A stretch of 61,234 nucleotides of DNA, taken from positions 1-61,234 of the forward strand of contig QANT01008699.1 of assembly GCA_003254885.1 (NCBI GenBank), given 5' to 3'. The translations under genes and the position numbers were made by a program. The notes under the pieces were generated by a model, which saw only the letters and a program-made list of their open reading frames with translations, had not been told where the DNA came from and made no database searches. Shown here in pieces: positions 48,083 through 59,109 of the stretch. Numbering within the stretch: the stretch's first letter is position 1; the number at the start of each line of letters is the position of its first letter. The DNA comes from Purshia tridentata. Lineage: Eukaryota > Streptophyta > Magnoliopsida > Rosales > Rosaceae.

Positions 48083-50030
48083 CTAGTAGAGCGGAAGCTT
48101 ACATGAGCTTATAGTATAATGCCGGCCAAAACTGGTTGTGAGACATTCAGATGGAAGTCGTAGATGCTCCTCGTTATACTTGACTGTCACAAGACAAAGC
48201 CCATGAGGTGGAGCTAACAAGGAATATTTAGCAAGCTCCCTGCGATCTCGTGTTGCCAATATCATGGGAACAATATCAGGAGGAACTGCTTCCCTTCCAA
48301 TTTGAAGCAGCAGAGCAACCTGCAAAAGGGTATCAACAGAAAATGCTTATATCTTCAAAAACCAACTTCATTTAACCAGGAGATGGTGGGCATTTGATGG
48401 AATGCATAGTACTAAAACAATAACTTCTGAAGAAATTGGTTGAAATGATTCACCATGTTCCGAACTTGTCTATATAAGAAGCCCGAGCCTTCAACTTCTA
48501 GCTGTAAAAGTGCTCCCTAGAGAAGGATGTGAATGAATATTCAGTTATGAATTTTTTTTCTCATACCAAACTGAAAGAAATGCACTAATCAAAATATGGT
48601 AAGATGATTAGAGAAATGCGTAGCATGTGGATGGAAATCAAGGAACTGACTTATCAATCCAGCTGTGGGGGTCTGACTATTACCATTTGAATGACATCAA
48701 AACGGAATATATTCTTTACTGGATCTGGCTTTCGTTCCTTCTGGGAGGCATTGACAAAGGCAGAGAAATCATGTTTTCCAATGAAATGCTTCGCAGCTTC
48801 TCTCATAACAGCAGCGTTTAGTTTATGAGCACTATGGTAAGCATAGTGACGCTGAAATGGGTCCATGAATGTGTCATTGTATATTTTGTAATGATAAACC
48901 TTGCTTTTTGCTGAAAAACGAGCATGGAATTCAGGCACTGCAGGGCTGATCTCCCTAACTCGGATATCTTCGGGAAGAAGACCGTTGAGAGCTTCATGAA
49001 TGCTGTCCATTCTGTCATAGTTGAAAGGTGTGACAAAGTGTGCAACCTGAAAGCTCAACTGACAGTAAGTACTCTGTGATATGTTGTTGGTGAATATGCA
49101 TGTCGTGTTGAAATCCTGATGAGAGTAAGAAAGTCAGACCTGACCCCAGGCATGCACTCCCGCATCTGTCCTACTTGCACCAACCAAATGAAGATCCCTC
49201 CTCTCCAGCTTTGTTGCTCGCATTAGAGCTTTCTCCACAAAGCACTGTATGGTAGGTGGTGAACTCTGATATTGCCATCCTGTAACATGCATTGAGGTGT
49301 TTGAGATGATGCAGAAAGTTTGAAGCTTAATATTTGTAACACTGTTTCATTCTGAGATTTTGAAATGGGCATCTTAAAAATCTCAAATTGACAGCAAATA
49401 ACAACCTCCATTCCCAAGAAGCTCAATTTGCACACCTAGCATATCAACTAGCTTAGCTATTACTCTTACATAGGGGCATTATGTCAAATACCATTGAAGC
49501 ACATTTCCAGTCAGAGCTTATTTCATTAGAAATTTAGAACTCACAAAAGACAATTAAACCATTTTCCTTTATATATTAGTAAGTGGGTTCGTCACTCGGA
49601 ATTAAGAATTTGGTTCTAACTTCCAAGCAAACATAATAATCAGCAAAACCCAAGAGTGGCAACAAATAACAAAGCAAAGCACAACAAAATTGGTGGGAAA
49701 AGAAATGCTTTAATGGAAGAAAGAAAGAGAACAAAAACCTGCATAACGAGTCCCGTCATAAGCTATAACCAAACGCCACTTATACCCATCAACCCCATTG
49801 CTGTTCATGACCAAGTGGTCTCCATCCTTCGTGTTCTGCCAAATTTACCCATTTTTATCATCACCAATTCACCACCATCATCTTAATGAGAAAAACAGAA
49901 AGAACAGAAGGAGAGAGACTGAGAGAGGATGCTCATTATTCATTACCGAGCTATTAGTAAGAGTTGGAGAAGAAAGAGTCCCATTGAGGTTTGGAGGACA
50001 AGGAAGGCCTACAACTGCAGTACTACTCAT
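48083..50030 (-). CDS. TruA-type tRNA pseudouridine synthase
   Basis: Converts uridines in the tRNA anticodon arm (positions 38-40 in bacterial TruA) to pseudouridine. Six exons: 50030-49947, 49835-49739, 49279-49140, 49046-48684, 48516-48454 and 48319-48083. They total 984 nt, giving 327 residues. The catalytic Asp is Asp99 in SRTDAGVHAWGQ. Other family motifs: WRLVIAYDGTRYAGWQYQ, ARFSAKSKVYHYKI, GKHDFSAFVNA and GSGFLYRQVRNM. The N-terminal about 45 residues before the core are short and Ser/Thr-rich (MSSTAVVGLPCPPNLNG); organellar targeting is possible but not shown. The C terminus (LAPPHGLCLVTVKY) is typical of TruA. Exon 1 ends CTCG/GTAATG. Confidence 0.94.
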
Positions 50031-50195
50031 CTTCTCAAACTCTCCACTCAAAACCCACTGTCACAAACGCTCGTTTTGCCAAATGACTCGACCTCAATGC
50101 CAATAGTGCCCTTTTTATATCCAATTATCCATACCCAGGTGGTAGAAAATGGTGCGTTTCGTGTCTGAGCTACAAACCCAACGTTCCACATGAAA

Positions 50196-50249
50196 GTGAA
50201 ATGCTTTCATCTTTGAAGTGAAATGCTTTCATCTTTGAAGTGAAATGCA
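50196..50249. repeat. 22-bp tandem repeat upstream of the pseudouridine synthase
   Basis: About 2.5 copies of GTGAAATGCTTTCATCTTTG plus AA start at 50196, 50218 and 50240. They lie roughly 170-220 bp upstream of the minus-strand ATG, within its likely promoter. Each unit contains the inverted words GAAATG-CTTTC. Confidence 0.9.
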
Positions 50250-51480
50250 AGTTACGGTGCTGTGTTCATGTTTTGTATCGGCTCGCACAGTATATTGTAT
50301 GAGATTGCATAGAAGATACTAGGCATATAATAAAAGAAATCAATACTAGAGTTAATCGATTATTAAAATTGCATGGTACTGACTCCTCTTTTGAGTCAAT
50401 TACATAATCCGATCGCATAATTTCAACCGATTATTATGTAAGTCTTCATTAAAATATTAATTTTACAAAAAAGTCAAAAATATATCATGTAGTTATTTTA
50501 ATATTATCATAATTAATAATTTGTGTCTTATTGAAAAAATTGTGTTTGTATATTTATTTGAACATAATTAGTTTACTAAACAATTTTCGATTTAACAAAT
50601 TTACTGTATGAAATTATGTTGGGTAATGGATGCAAATAGTGATTAATGCTGTATTATTTTACTAATCGGTTAGCTTTAAGGCACTCATATATATGTTATG
50701 TATATAAAGGACAAGTATACAAAAATATAGGGTTTAAATGCAAATGAGGATCTTGGTCTGTATATATAAAAATATTTTATATTAGAATAATTTATGTAAT
50801 GAGAGACGAAATATGCGTAATTAATATATAATTGAGACAACGTAACATTTATCGAATTACGTTAATGTTATTTCACATCTCGCATCAAAATCTTCAAAAA
50901 AATTATTGGGCAATCAAGTTTTATGAAAATTTTATGGTATATTTGTATGACATGCAAGGACCAACTACAAAGTTACATTACACGTGTGATTAGATGATTG
51001 GATTGGACCAAGAAAAGGAAAGAAGATTGGACCAGCTCAACAATGAGCTCTTGATTTTTTAATTTTCCATATTCCGATACGGTGTGCTCCTCCTGATTTG
51101 AACAGGAAAGGAAACATCGTGTCTCCAATTACGTGAGTCCCACGTTGATTTTACATGGACCACGTCATCTGATTGGAGGAGGAGCTTATCTAACGTAGCA
51201 CATACCTCATTGATTTGCTAATTACCGTACACTTTGAAGAATTTAATGGGATCGAAACTGAATCTCAGCCGTTGAAAAGTAAAAAGCAAGGAAGCTGCAA
51301 AATCCACCGTTCAAAAGACGCGGGCGCAGTATAATTAACTTATATACGGGGGCAGTCAATCACAAAATTCACAAGCTAAATGCTGGTAAAAATACATCAC
51401 ACCGTACGCTTCCATCTCTTTCTGTGTATGTGCTTATATCGGTGTCTCTTTTCTGTTTTAGAAAAAGTAAACGAACTGAA
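50250..51480. other. Gene-free spacer between two divergent genes
   Basis: 50250-50950 is very AT-rich with no feature I can name. 50960-51400 is less AT-rich and probably promoter DNA of the downstream gene: it contains ACGTCATCTGATTGG words near 51160 and a TATA-like ACTTATATACG near 51340. Confidence 0.45.
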
Positions 51481-51527
51481 GCCGTCTCATAGATTAACAG
51501 AGGAATTCATCTCAGTCTGGCTTTAAG

Positions 51528-52131
51528 GTTAGGTTTTTTATTTTTTTTATTTTTCATCAGTTCAATTAGGGTTTGTGTCTGTATAATTTTTCTGGACTCT
51601 AATATAGTTTAGGGTTCTCGTTTTCTCTTCTCGTATTTATCGGTTTGGTTTTTTATTTTTCTTATTTGTTATAAACAATAGAAAGGATTTGTTTTTACAA
51701 TTGCTTATATGCTCCATTTTTTTGTACTTGTATTAATTTAGGATTACAACGGGTTCTGCACCCTTTTCATTGGGATTTGTTATTTCAAGTACGTCTGGAA
51801 ATAGAAAATTTCATGTTTTTCTCGAAAATTAGACATTTGGTTTGTATAATTTCAGATTAGCGTAGGGATATGTGAAAAAGTTTAAAACTTTAGGATTAGT
51901 ATTTTGACTGTAGTTGCATTTTAGTTTCTTATCAATTGTGAAATTCAAAATTTCAGATTAGCGTAGGGATATGTGAAAAAGTTTGCATTTTAGTTTCTTA
52001 TCAATTGTGAAATTCAACCTGTTTCTGTAAACTTGGTTTCAACAAATTTGTTTATTTCTATTGTGTTTCTTATTAATAAACATATAGAAATTTGTCTTCT
52101 TATTTAGCCTCTTATCTTTTTTGGTGGCTAG
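51528..52131 (+). other. 5'-UTR intron of the MUSTANG-like gene
   Basis: The leader exon ends GGCTTTAAG before GTTAGG at 51528; the acceptor TTGGTGGCTAG ends at 52131, followed by GCC and the ATG. The intron is T-rich and carries a duplication of about 100 bp (51849/51950). Leader introns just before the ATG often raise expression in plants; an effect here is inference. Confidence 0.6.
51849..52015. repeat. Imperfect tandem duplication in the leader intron
   Basis: ATTTCAGATTAGCGTAGGG begins at 51849 and again at 51950, a 101-bp offset. The second copy lacks about 32 bp between GAAAAAGTTT and GCATTTTAG, after which both continue alike (TTCTTATCAATTGTG). Confidence 0.9.
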
Positions 52132-52134
52132 GCC

Positions 52135-54693
52135 ATGGCTGCAAAGAAAGTTATAGCAATATGCCAATCGGGCGGAGAATTTGTGACGAATAAGGATGGA
52201 AGTTTATCGTACAGTGGGGGTGAGGCCTATGCAATTGACATTGATCAGCAAACACTGCTTAGTGATTTCAAGTCCGAAATAGCTGATATGTTTAACTGTA
52301 GTGCTGATACAATGTCCATCAAGTATTTCCTTCCGGGTAATAAGAAGACTCTCATTACAATCTCTAAAGATAAGGACTTGCAGCGCATGGTCAATTTCCT
52401 TGGGGATTCAGTCACTGTTGATGTTTTTGTCATTTCGGAGGAAGCTGCTGCTCGAAATGTATCCAACATGCCTGCTAGTAGGTAGTTTTTGTTTTGTTCA
52501 TCTTGTTTCTTGCTCATTTGATATTTTCTTGTGTGTTTGTTGCCCTGGATACATAACCTTTTGTGGTTCGGTTTGGTTCACAATTGCACAAATCACGATG
52601 TGGAACAGAGGCCATGGAAATGTGCTTATTATTTCATTGTTATCTTACGCAGATTATTACACTTGCATGCCTCTTCGTATTCCATTGTGAAATGAGATGG
52701 TACTGTGCTTGTGTACCAAAAATTAAAATAGCATGTAACAGAAGTGACATGTACCCTGCATGTGTTTTGCTTATAAATCTCATGGGACACTTGGACATGC
52801 AGGTCAAGCAGGACAACTGTGTCAGAAGCTGTGGTTCCTATCGTTGAGCCTGTTGATGTGCCAATTGAAATTGATAATGCCGATTATCAAATTGCTACGA
52901 AACCACATGAAACCCCTTTGCTTTCTATTCCTGGTTCTTCGAATGATGATAAGCATCATAAAGCTGCACAACAGTGGGAAAACACCATCACTGGTGTGGA
53001 CCAGAGGTTTAATAGTTTTAGTGAATTCCGGGAAGCATTGCATAAGTATTCAATTGCACATGGGTTTGCTTATAGATATAAGAAGAATGACAGTCATCGC
53101 GTCACTGTCAAATGCAAATCCCAAGGTTGCCCATGGAGGATATATGCATCAAGGTTGTCTACAACCCAGTTGATTTGTATCAAGAAAATGAACACAAATC
53201 ATACATGTGAAGGAGCTGCTGTGAAAGCTGGCTATCGGGCAACTAGAGGTTGGGTAGGAAGTATCATAAAAGAGAAGTTGAAAGTTTCCCCAAACTACAA
53301 GCCAAAGGATATAGCAGATGACATTAAGCGAGAGTATGGGATTCAATTAAATTACTCTCAGGCATGGCGCGCCAAAGAGATTGCGAGGGAGCAGCTTCAA
53401 GGCTCTTATAAAGAGGCCTATAATCAGTTGCCGTATTTCTGCGAGAAGATAAAGGAAACTAATATAGGGAGTGTTGCTACATTTACCACTAAGGAGGACT
53501 CAAGCTTCCATCGCTTCTTTGTATCTTTCCATGCATCAATTTTGGGTTTCCAACAAGGTTGCCGTCCTCTTATTTTCCTTGATAGCACTCCTTTGAACTC
53601 AAAGTATCAAGGGGTTTTGTTGGCTGCAACAGCTGCAGATGGTGATGATGGTATCTTTCCTGTAGCATTTGCTGTTGTGGATGCTGAGACTGATGATAAC
53701 TGGCACTGGTTCTTATTAGAACTGAAAACTGCTGTGTCAACATCTCAACAGATTACATTTGTTGCAGATTTTCAGAATGGTTTGAAGACGTCATTGCCTG
53801 AGGTATTCGATAAATGCTATCATTGCTATTGTCTAAAGCATCTTGCTGAAAAACTTAACAGGGACCTGAAGGGGCAGTTTTCTCACGAGGCAAGACGATT
53901 CATGATTAATGATTTTTATGCTGCTGCTTATGCACCCAAACTGGAGGGTTTCCAGCAAAGTGCTGAGAACATAAAAGGTATTTCTCCTGATGCTTACAAT
54001 TGGGTCATACAAAGTGAGCCAGAGCACTGGGCTAATGCATTCTCTGGAGGAGGCAGGTACAACCACATGACATCAAACTTTGGACAGCAGTTCTACAGTT
54101 GGGTATCAGAGGCGCATGAGTTGCCAATTACACAGATGATTGATGTATTACGAGGTAAGATGATGGAAGCCATCTATTCACGCAGAGTGGAATCCAACCA
54201 GTGGGTGACAAGATTAACACCATCTAAGGAGGAAAAGCTTCAAAAAGAAACAGTAATGGCTCGATCACTTCAAGTCTTACTCTCACATGGTAGCACATTT
54301 GAGGTTCGTGGAGAATCTTTTGATATTGTTGATATCGACCATTGGGATTGTAGCTGTAAGGAATGGCAACTTACTGGTCTGCCTTGCTGCCATGCTATTG
54401 CTGTCTTTGAATGTATTGATAGGAGCCCATATGATTACTGCTCCAGATACTTCACAGTTGAGAGTTACCGTTTAACGTATGCAGAATCGATTCACCCTGT
54501 CCCTAATGTAGACAGACCAATCCCAAGTGAAGCAACTGAAGCAATCGTTACTGTTACACCTCCACCTACCAAACGGCCTCCAGGCCGGCCAAAGATGAAG
54601 CAGGCTGAATCAATAGACATAGCTAAGCGTCAGCTCCAATGTAGCAAGTGCAAAGGCCTTGGTCACAATAAGAAGACATGTAAAGGTTCCTAA
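52135..54693 (+). CDS. MUG: Domesticated MULE transposase with PB1 domain (MUSTANG family)
   Basis: Two coding exons: 52135-52481 and 52803-54693, giving 745 residues. Residues 1-105 form a PB1 domain (MAAKKVIAICQSGGEFVTNK; later acidic SKDKDLQRM). Next are a MuDR DNA-binding domain (about 180-255; CKSQGCPWRIYA), a MULE transposase core (about 340-530; IFLDSTPL with Asp376, FVADFQNGL with Asp438), a SWIM zinc finger C-x-C-x9-C-x-H (about 632-646; CSCKEWQLTGLPCCH), an AT-hook-like RPPGRPK (about 707-713) and a CCHC knuckle (CSKCKGLGHNKKTC, about 729-742). There are no terminal inverted repeats around it, the frame is clean and the gene has a conserved intron plus a leader intron. This is the pattern of the host-retained MUSTANG genes, whose PB1-bearing subfamily affects growth and flowering in Arabidopsis. 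Confidence 0.92.
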
Positions 54694-55200
54694 TACTATT
54701 TCAGGGCGCCTCGTAAGTAGGTTGCTTCAGCTTTCAACCTGTGTATACTTTGACATTTTTTTTATTAGCAGTCAGGCTTGTGCTTTTCAAGCTCCGGGTA
54801 GTTTAGGATCTTTATTTTATTTGTAGAACAAGCACATATTGATTTTCAGTCACGGCATAATGTTATTAAATTTGATCTAGTGCCATACCTTTTAACCTGC
54901 CCCGACGGTCTCTTGCTTTCATATTTGTATATGCGTGTAGTTTTTGTATGCTTTGTGGAGTATCAAGGTACTTATGTATTTTTGCATTTTGCATGCATGT
55001 TTTTGCATTGTTAGCACAATCATGCTTGGGGGAAAAAGTGGGGGAGTGCGTGTACATAGATCAGCATATACAGTTATGTGCTCGTCATATATTGATGACT
55101 GTCATGAGTTTTGCTTGTGTTCTAAGGTTCATGAAGCCTTGATGCAGTGCAAAGGACATACGAGGTTGAAGTCTATTATTTTGCTTGGATGTGCTGAAAC
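54694..55200. other. 3' flank of the MUSTANG-like gene
   Basis: Presumed 3' UTR and spacer. Frames at 54944-55276 are short and without recognised similarity. Confidence 0.5.
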
Positions 55201-55208
55201 CAAAATAG

Positions 55209-55814
55209 TAGGGGTGGGCATTTTCACCGTAAAACCATGGAACCAAACCAAACTGCCCTTAAAAAAACTATGTTGACTTTTTTGGTCAAATATCGTTACA
55301 AGAACCGAACCAAACCGTTCTTAATAGGTGTAGGTGTAGGTGCTGGTTTTACACCTAATAAAATCAAGTCGAATCAAACCGCACTGTAGTCTGTAATTAT
55401 AATATAAATATATATATATGGTTTATATATAATTTTAAATTAAAAAGTGACTAAAAACATTATTTATGGTTTATTGTTTAATTTCTTTTAGACTTTTAAT
55501 TGAATTGGAATTTGGAAAGTGGAAATTATTAATTATTAAACATTATTAAACATATTTGGAATTTGGAATTTGGACTTTGGACTTTGTATTAATGTATTAT
55601 ATGTACTTGTTACTTTTTTAGTTGTTAGTATTTTCTAATTTTGTTTAAAAAATTGCTCAAAAACATATTTGAGCTAAAAAAAAGGCTCAAAAACATATCA
55701 AATAGTGTATAGACATAATTGTTCACCCGTAACACTTAATCAAACTGTAACCGTATCAAGTTTAATTTGATTTTTCTCTAATTTTTACGGTACACATAAC
55801 CAAACCCACCCCTG
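55209..55814. mobile_element. Non-autonomous hAT-type transposon with 8-bp duplication
   Basis: The element is 606 bp. Left end TAGGGGTGGGCATTTTC; right end, reversed, CAGGGGTGGGTTTGGTT. It is flanked by the perfect 8-bp direct repeat CAAAATAG (55201-55208 and 55815-55822), the size diagnostic of hAT insertions. The interior is AT-rich and contains ACCGAACCAAACC-type words near both ends; there is no coding capacity. Confidence 0.85.
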
Positions 55815-56100
55815 CAAAATAGGAATTTAGGAATACATATGCTCTGGTACAGGATTGAGAGAATGTGTGATCCTTGAGGGAGTGGATCTTAATGGAGATG
55901 ATTTACGAAACAAGAACCTGCTGAGGCTTATGATGTGTATTGACAATTGGGCCAGCGGCCCAAAACCAAAAAAGTAGCCACAAAATCAAATCTTATTTTG
56001 TCGGTCGGATGCTTTTTAAGTGCTTGATATTTATCTAACATGCAAACAAAAGGACACACGAACTTGGCAAACCTAGAACCGACGCTATATGTCGACACCT

Positions 56101-56188
56101 GTGATGTAGTCATACGACACATGTGATGTAGTCATACGACACATGTGATGTAGTCATACGACACATGTGATGTAGTCATACGACACAT
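56101..56188. repeat. Four 22-bp direct repeats in the LEA promoter
   Basis: Exact-period copies start at 56101, 56123, 56145 and 56167, reading GTGATGTAGTCATACGACAC plus AT. Each junction creates CACATGTG, a palindromic E-box-like word containing the CACATG site bound by MYC-type factors in drought genes. The block lies 230-317 bp upstream of the LEA start codon. Confidence 0.92.
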
Positions 56189-56417
56189 GTCTACTCCAAC
56201 TCTTAACTCATTCTGAGTTCGCCACCTTGCATTACACCTGTCTATACTCATGCACGCTCCTCCATCCCAACCTCCTTTAAACCACAACCCCCAGCACCCA
56301 CATTCAACATTCCCATTGCTCTCACCATTTGAATAAACACACACACACACACCCCGTTCTATTCTATACCTTTTGTTTTCGCAAAACACTTGCATATTTG
56401 TGACTGTATTACTAGTC

Positions 56418-58089
56418 ATGGCTTCAAAGCAAGTAGTCTTGGTTACTGCGGTTATGGTGGTGCTGGTGGCGATGATGTTCACCACCAGTTGCAGTGCCTC
56501 TGGCCACTCCAAAGTCACCTTGGCGGACGAGGAAGGTCGAGACTTTGAGGGGATTAAGGAGCAAACGTGGCAAGCGCAGGAGATGGCGGCGGAGAAAGCA
56601 AGAGAGGCCAAAGAAAATTCAGGGTCGTGGGCCGAGTGGGCCAAGGAGAAAATCTCTGAAGGACTTGGATTGAAGCAGGACGAGCATCATCAATATGACA
56701 GCAGGGAAGATAACACTGGAAAAGCTTCTGATGTTGTCTATGACACTGCCAAGAAGACCAAGGACATGACTTCTGGTTAGTATATATATGCTCAAAATTG
56801 TTTTTGACTTCTTTATTTATTATTTGCTAATTGCTATAACAAGAAAATTACTATTTATTGAAATCTGATATGATCGACATTTTATGTATATGGGTGTGCT
56901 TTATTTGTATTGATCTTAAAGTTCATATATTAGGTATTGGGTTTTTTGAATTAACTTGTTGCAATTGGGATTGCTAGCTAGCTAGCAGTTAAATTTTAAA
57001 CTAGATTTGTATGTTTTTGGGTTATCTAGATGTGTTGTGTGTAATTTTAAACTTCAAGAGTCCGAACTAATATCATGGTTTACATAGACCATGGGTTAAG
57101 ATAAAAATCAAATAAAATATGAACACAATAATGCAGTAGTGAATAACGGGTTAGATAAAAATCAAATCAACGCTGGACACAATAATGCAGTATTGAATAA
57201 TGGGTTTGCATTGAAATGGTCAGGAACTGGTCAATACACCGCAGAGAAGGCCAGGGAGATAAAAGATGCAGCAGTAGAGAAGGCTGGCAAGACAGTGAGT
57301 GCAGCAAAGGAGAAGGCTGGGGAGACCATTAATGCTGCATATGACACTGCAAATGCAGCAAAAGATAAGGCAGGCGAGGCCATCTACTCTGCCAAGGACA
57401 AAGCTTATGACGCCGCAAATGCAGCAAAAGAGAAGGCTGCTGAGACCCTTTACTCTACCAAGGACAAAGCCTATGATGCCACAAATGCAGGAAAGGAAAA
57501 GGCCTATGATTCCACCCACACCGCAAAGGAAGCAAAGGACAGGGCTTATGAGACTACAAATGCAGCAAAAGAGAAAGCAAAAGAGAAGGCCTATGACACC
57601 ACAAACCAAGCAAATGCTGAAAAGGAGAAGGCTTACGAGGCCACAAATGCTGCAAAAGACAAGACTTATGATGCCACAAACGCAGCAAAGGAGAAGGCCT
57701 ATGAGGCCACAAATGCTGCAAAAGACAAGACTTATGACACCACAAATGCAGCCAAGGAAAAAGCCGCCAAGACCACAGAGAAGGTCAATGAGGCAAAGGA
57801 AAAGGCAAAGCAAAAAGCAGAAGAGGTGAAGAATAAAGGGTATGAGACGGCTGAGGTGGCCAAGGAGGCAACAGAGCAGATGGGGCAGAGGAGGGAGTCT
57901 GAGATAGAGGAGCAGCTGAGTTGGGCCAAGGAGAAAGCCAAGCAGGGAATTGATGCAGCCAAGAAGAAAGCAGAGGAGGCTGTGAAGCCTGTCAAGGACA
58001 CTGTGGTTTCTGACAATGAAGCTGCCAAGCAGAAGTCGCAGAAAATCAAAGAGAATGTGGCTGGTCGAGGCCGTGATGAGGAGCTATAA
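56418..58089 (+). CDS. LEA_4 (group 3) protein with signal peptide
   Basis: Late embryogenesis abundant proteins protect membranes and enzymes during desiccation. Exon 1 is 56418-56775; exon 2 is 57224-58089 in the shortest model (407 residues). Two upstream acceptors (exon starts 57191 and 57137) are also in frame and would add 11 or 29 residues. Residues 1-27 look like a secretory signal (MASKQVVLVTAVMVVLVAMM, then FTTSCSASG). Exon 2 is nearly all amphipathic 11-mer repeats (AYDATNAAKEK type, about residues 130-330), the LEA_4 hallmark, disordered in water and helical when dry. The C terminus is GRGRDEEL, close to K/HDEL-type ER retrieval signals. The start ATG at 56418 was chosen because upstream in-frame codons include no ATG. 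A CATGCA (RY-type) word at 56249-56254 and the 22-bp repeats suggest seed or stress control. Confidence 0.9.
57093..57201 (+). repeat. 54-55-bp tandem duplication at the LEA intron end
   Basis: Two copies begin at 57093 and 57148 (GGGTTA-GATAAAAATCAAAT...). Each contains ACACAATAATGCAG, so the duplication doubled a usable 3' splice site; the two AGs are at 57135-57136 and 57189-57190, 54 nt apart. Confidence 0.88.
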
Positions 58090-59100
58090 GCTCCTCTCTG
58101 TTTCTCTGTTGAATATACTTTTGTAGTAGGGCCCTAGGGGTCTCTGATTTTCAAGTTGGGTTTTTTTGTATAGGAATATAGCTTTGTGTTTTTATGTATG
58201 CTTTTGTTGATTATTGTAAGATGTTTCAATTTCCTTGTATTGGTTTGGAACCCAGCTTGTCAATGATATTATATTCCACTTTCCAAACCTCAGCGCAATT
58301 ATAAGAACTTCTTTTTTGCACATTACAATTGGGCCCTCAGGCCCAGAAAAGAATACAGTTTTTTGGGCCAAGGCCCTGTTGATATTATTTGTTTGTGAAG
58401 CTTTCCTAAAAAAGTCATGTACATATTTATTAGGATTAAGATTGCCTAACTAGAAGGGTGAAAAGTAACTAAAAGTGGGTCAAACAAATCTGTGTTCAAT
58501 TTTGTACAGCATGAGTACTTGCTTGGGAAAATTTCACAAAAATCTGACCATCTGTGGTCCTTAAAATTTTTAAAATATCAGAGAAATATCACATCTCGCT
58601 ATAAGGAGTGAATTGAGCATCAAACATTCAACGATTCAATTTTTGTGTTTAATAATTTGATTTTGATATGGTGTTCTCTTCTTTAATATTTGGAAATTTG
58701 GATCAAGTGAATTTTTGTTTTAAAGCACACACATTTTTGTTCTATAAGATTATGTTGGGGTTAAAATCAACTAGAAACCAAAATGAACTTCAAATGAAAG
58801 GACCTAGATACAACAAGACATGACTTGCCTATCATTCCTAAGGAAAATGGGTTGTTTCTTATAAGCTAATGGCTGAAGAAATTATGAAATTCCGAGAATA
58901 GCCCTCAATAATGTGAGGGAAGATCATAAATAAGCATAAATAGTTTTGTTGGTATCTCATTCATTGTTATTAAAAGTCATGAAGAAAGGGATGTGTCTGA
59001 CATATTAATATAAAACGTATGCATAAAAACTGCTTCACATGTGGTCCATTAGATTTCATTTCATTAATGAAAGTCACACGTGGTCGACTACACGCAAAAA
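58090..59100. other. 3' flank of the LEA gene and gene-free spacer
   Basis: 58090-58280 is likely 3' UTR (TTGTTGATTATTG, then T-rich). A GGGCC-rich patch at 58330-58380 has inverted GGGCCCTCAGGCCC words. The remainder is AT-rich with no gene. Confidence 0.5.
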
Positions 59101-59109
59101 TAAATTATA

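Noticed and set aside
52563..53173. Overlapping plus frames in the intron and start of exon 2 of the MUSTANG-like gene
   Set aside because: They are other-frame shadows; the phase-correct splice at 52481/52803 joins the PB1 and transposase frames.
56373..56417. Upstream extension of the LEA frame to 56373
   Set aside because: The codon at 56373 is TTG, and the first ATG in frame is 56418, which begins a normal signal peptide.
56132..56644. Minus-strand 170-residue frame over the LEA promoter
   Set aside because: It covers the 22-bp repeats, a CA microsatellite and antisense of LEA exon 1; no family resemblance.
57220..57813. Cys/Leu-rich hydrophobic minus-strand frame of 197 residues
   Set aside because: It is the antisense shadow of the Ala/Lys-rich LEA repeats; the repeat period keeps the opposite strand open.
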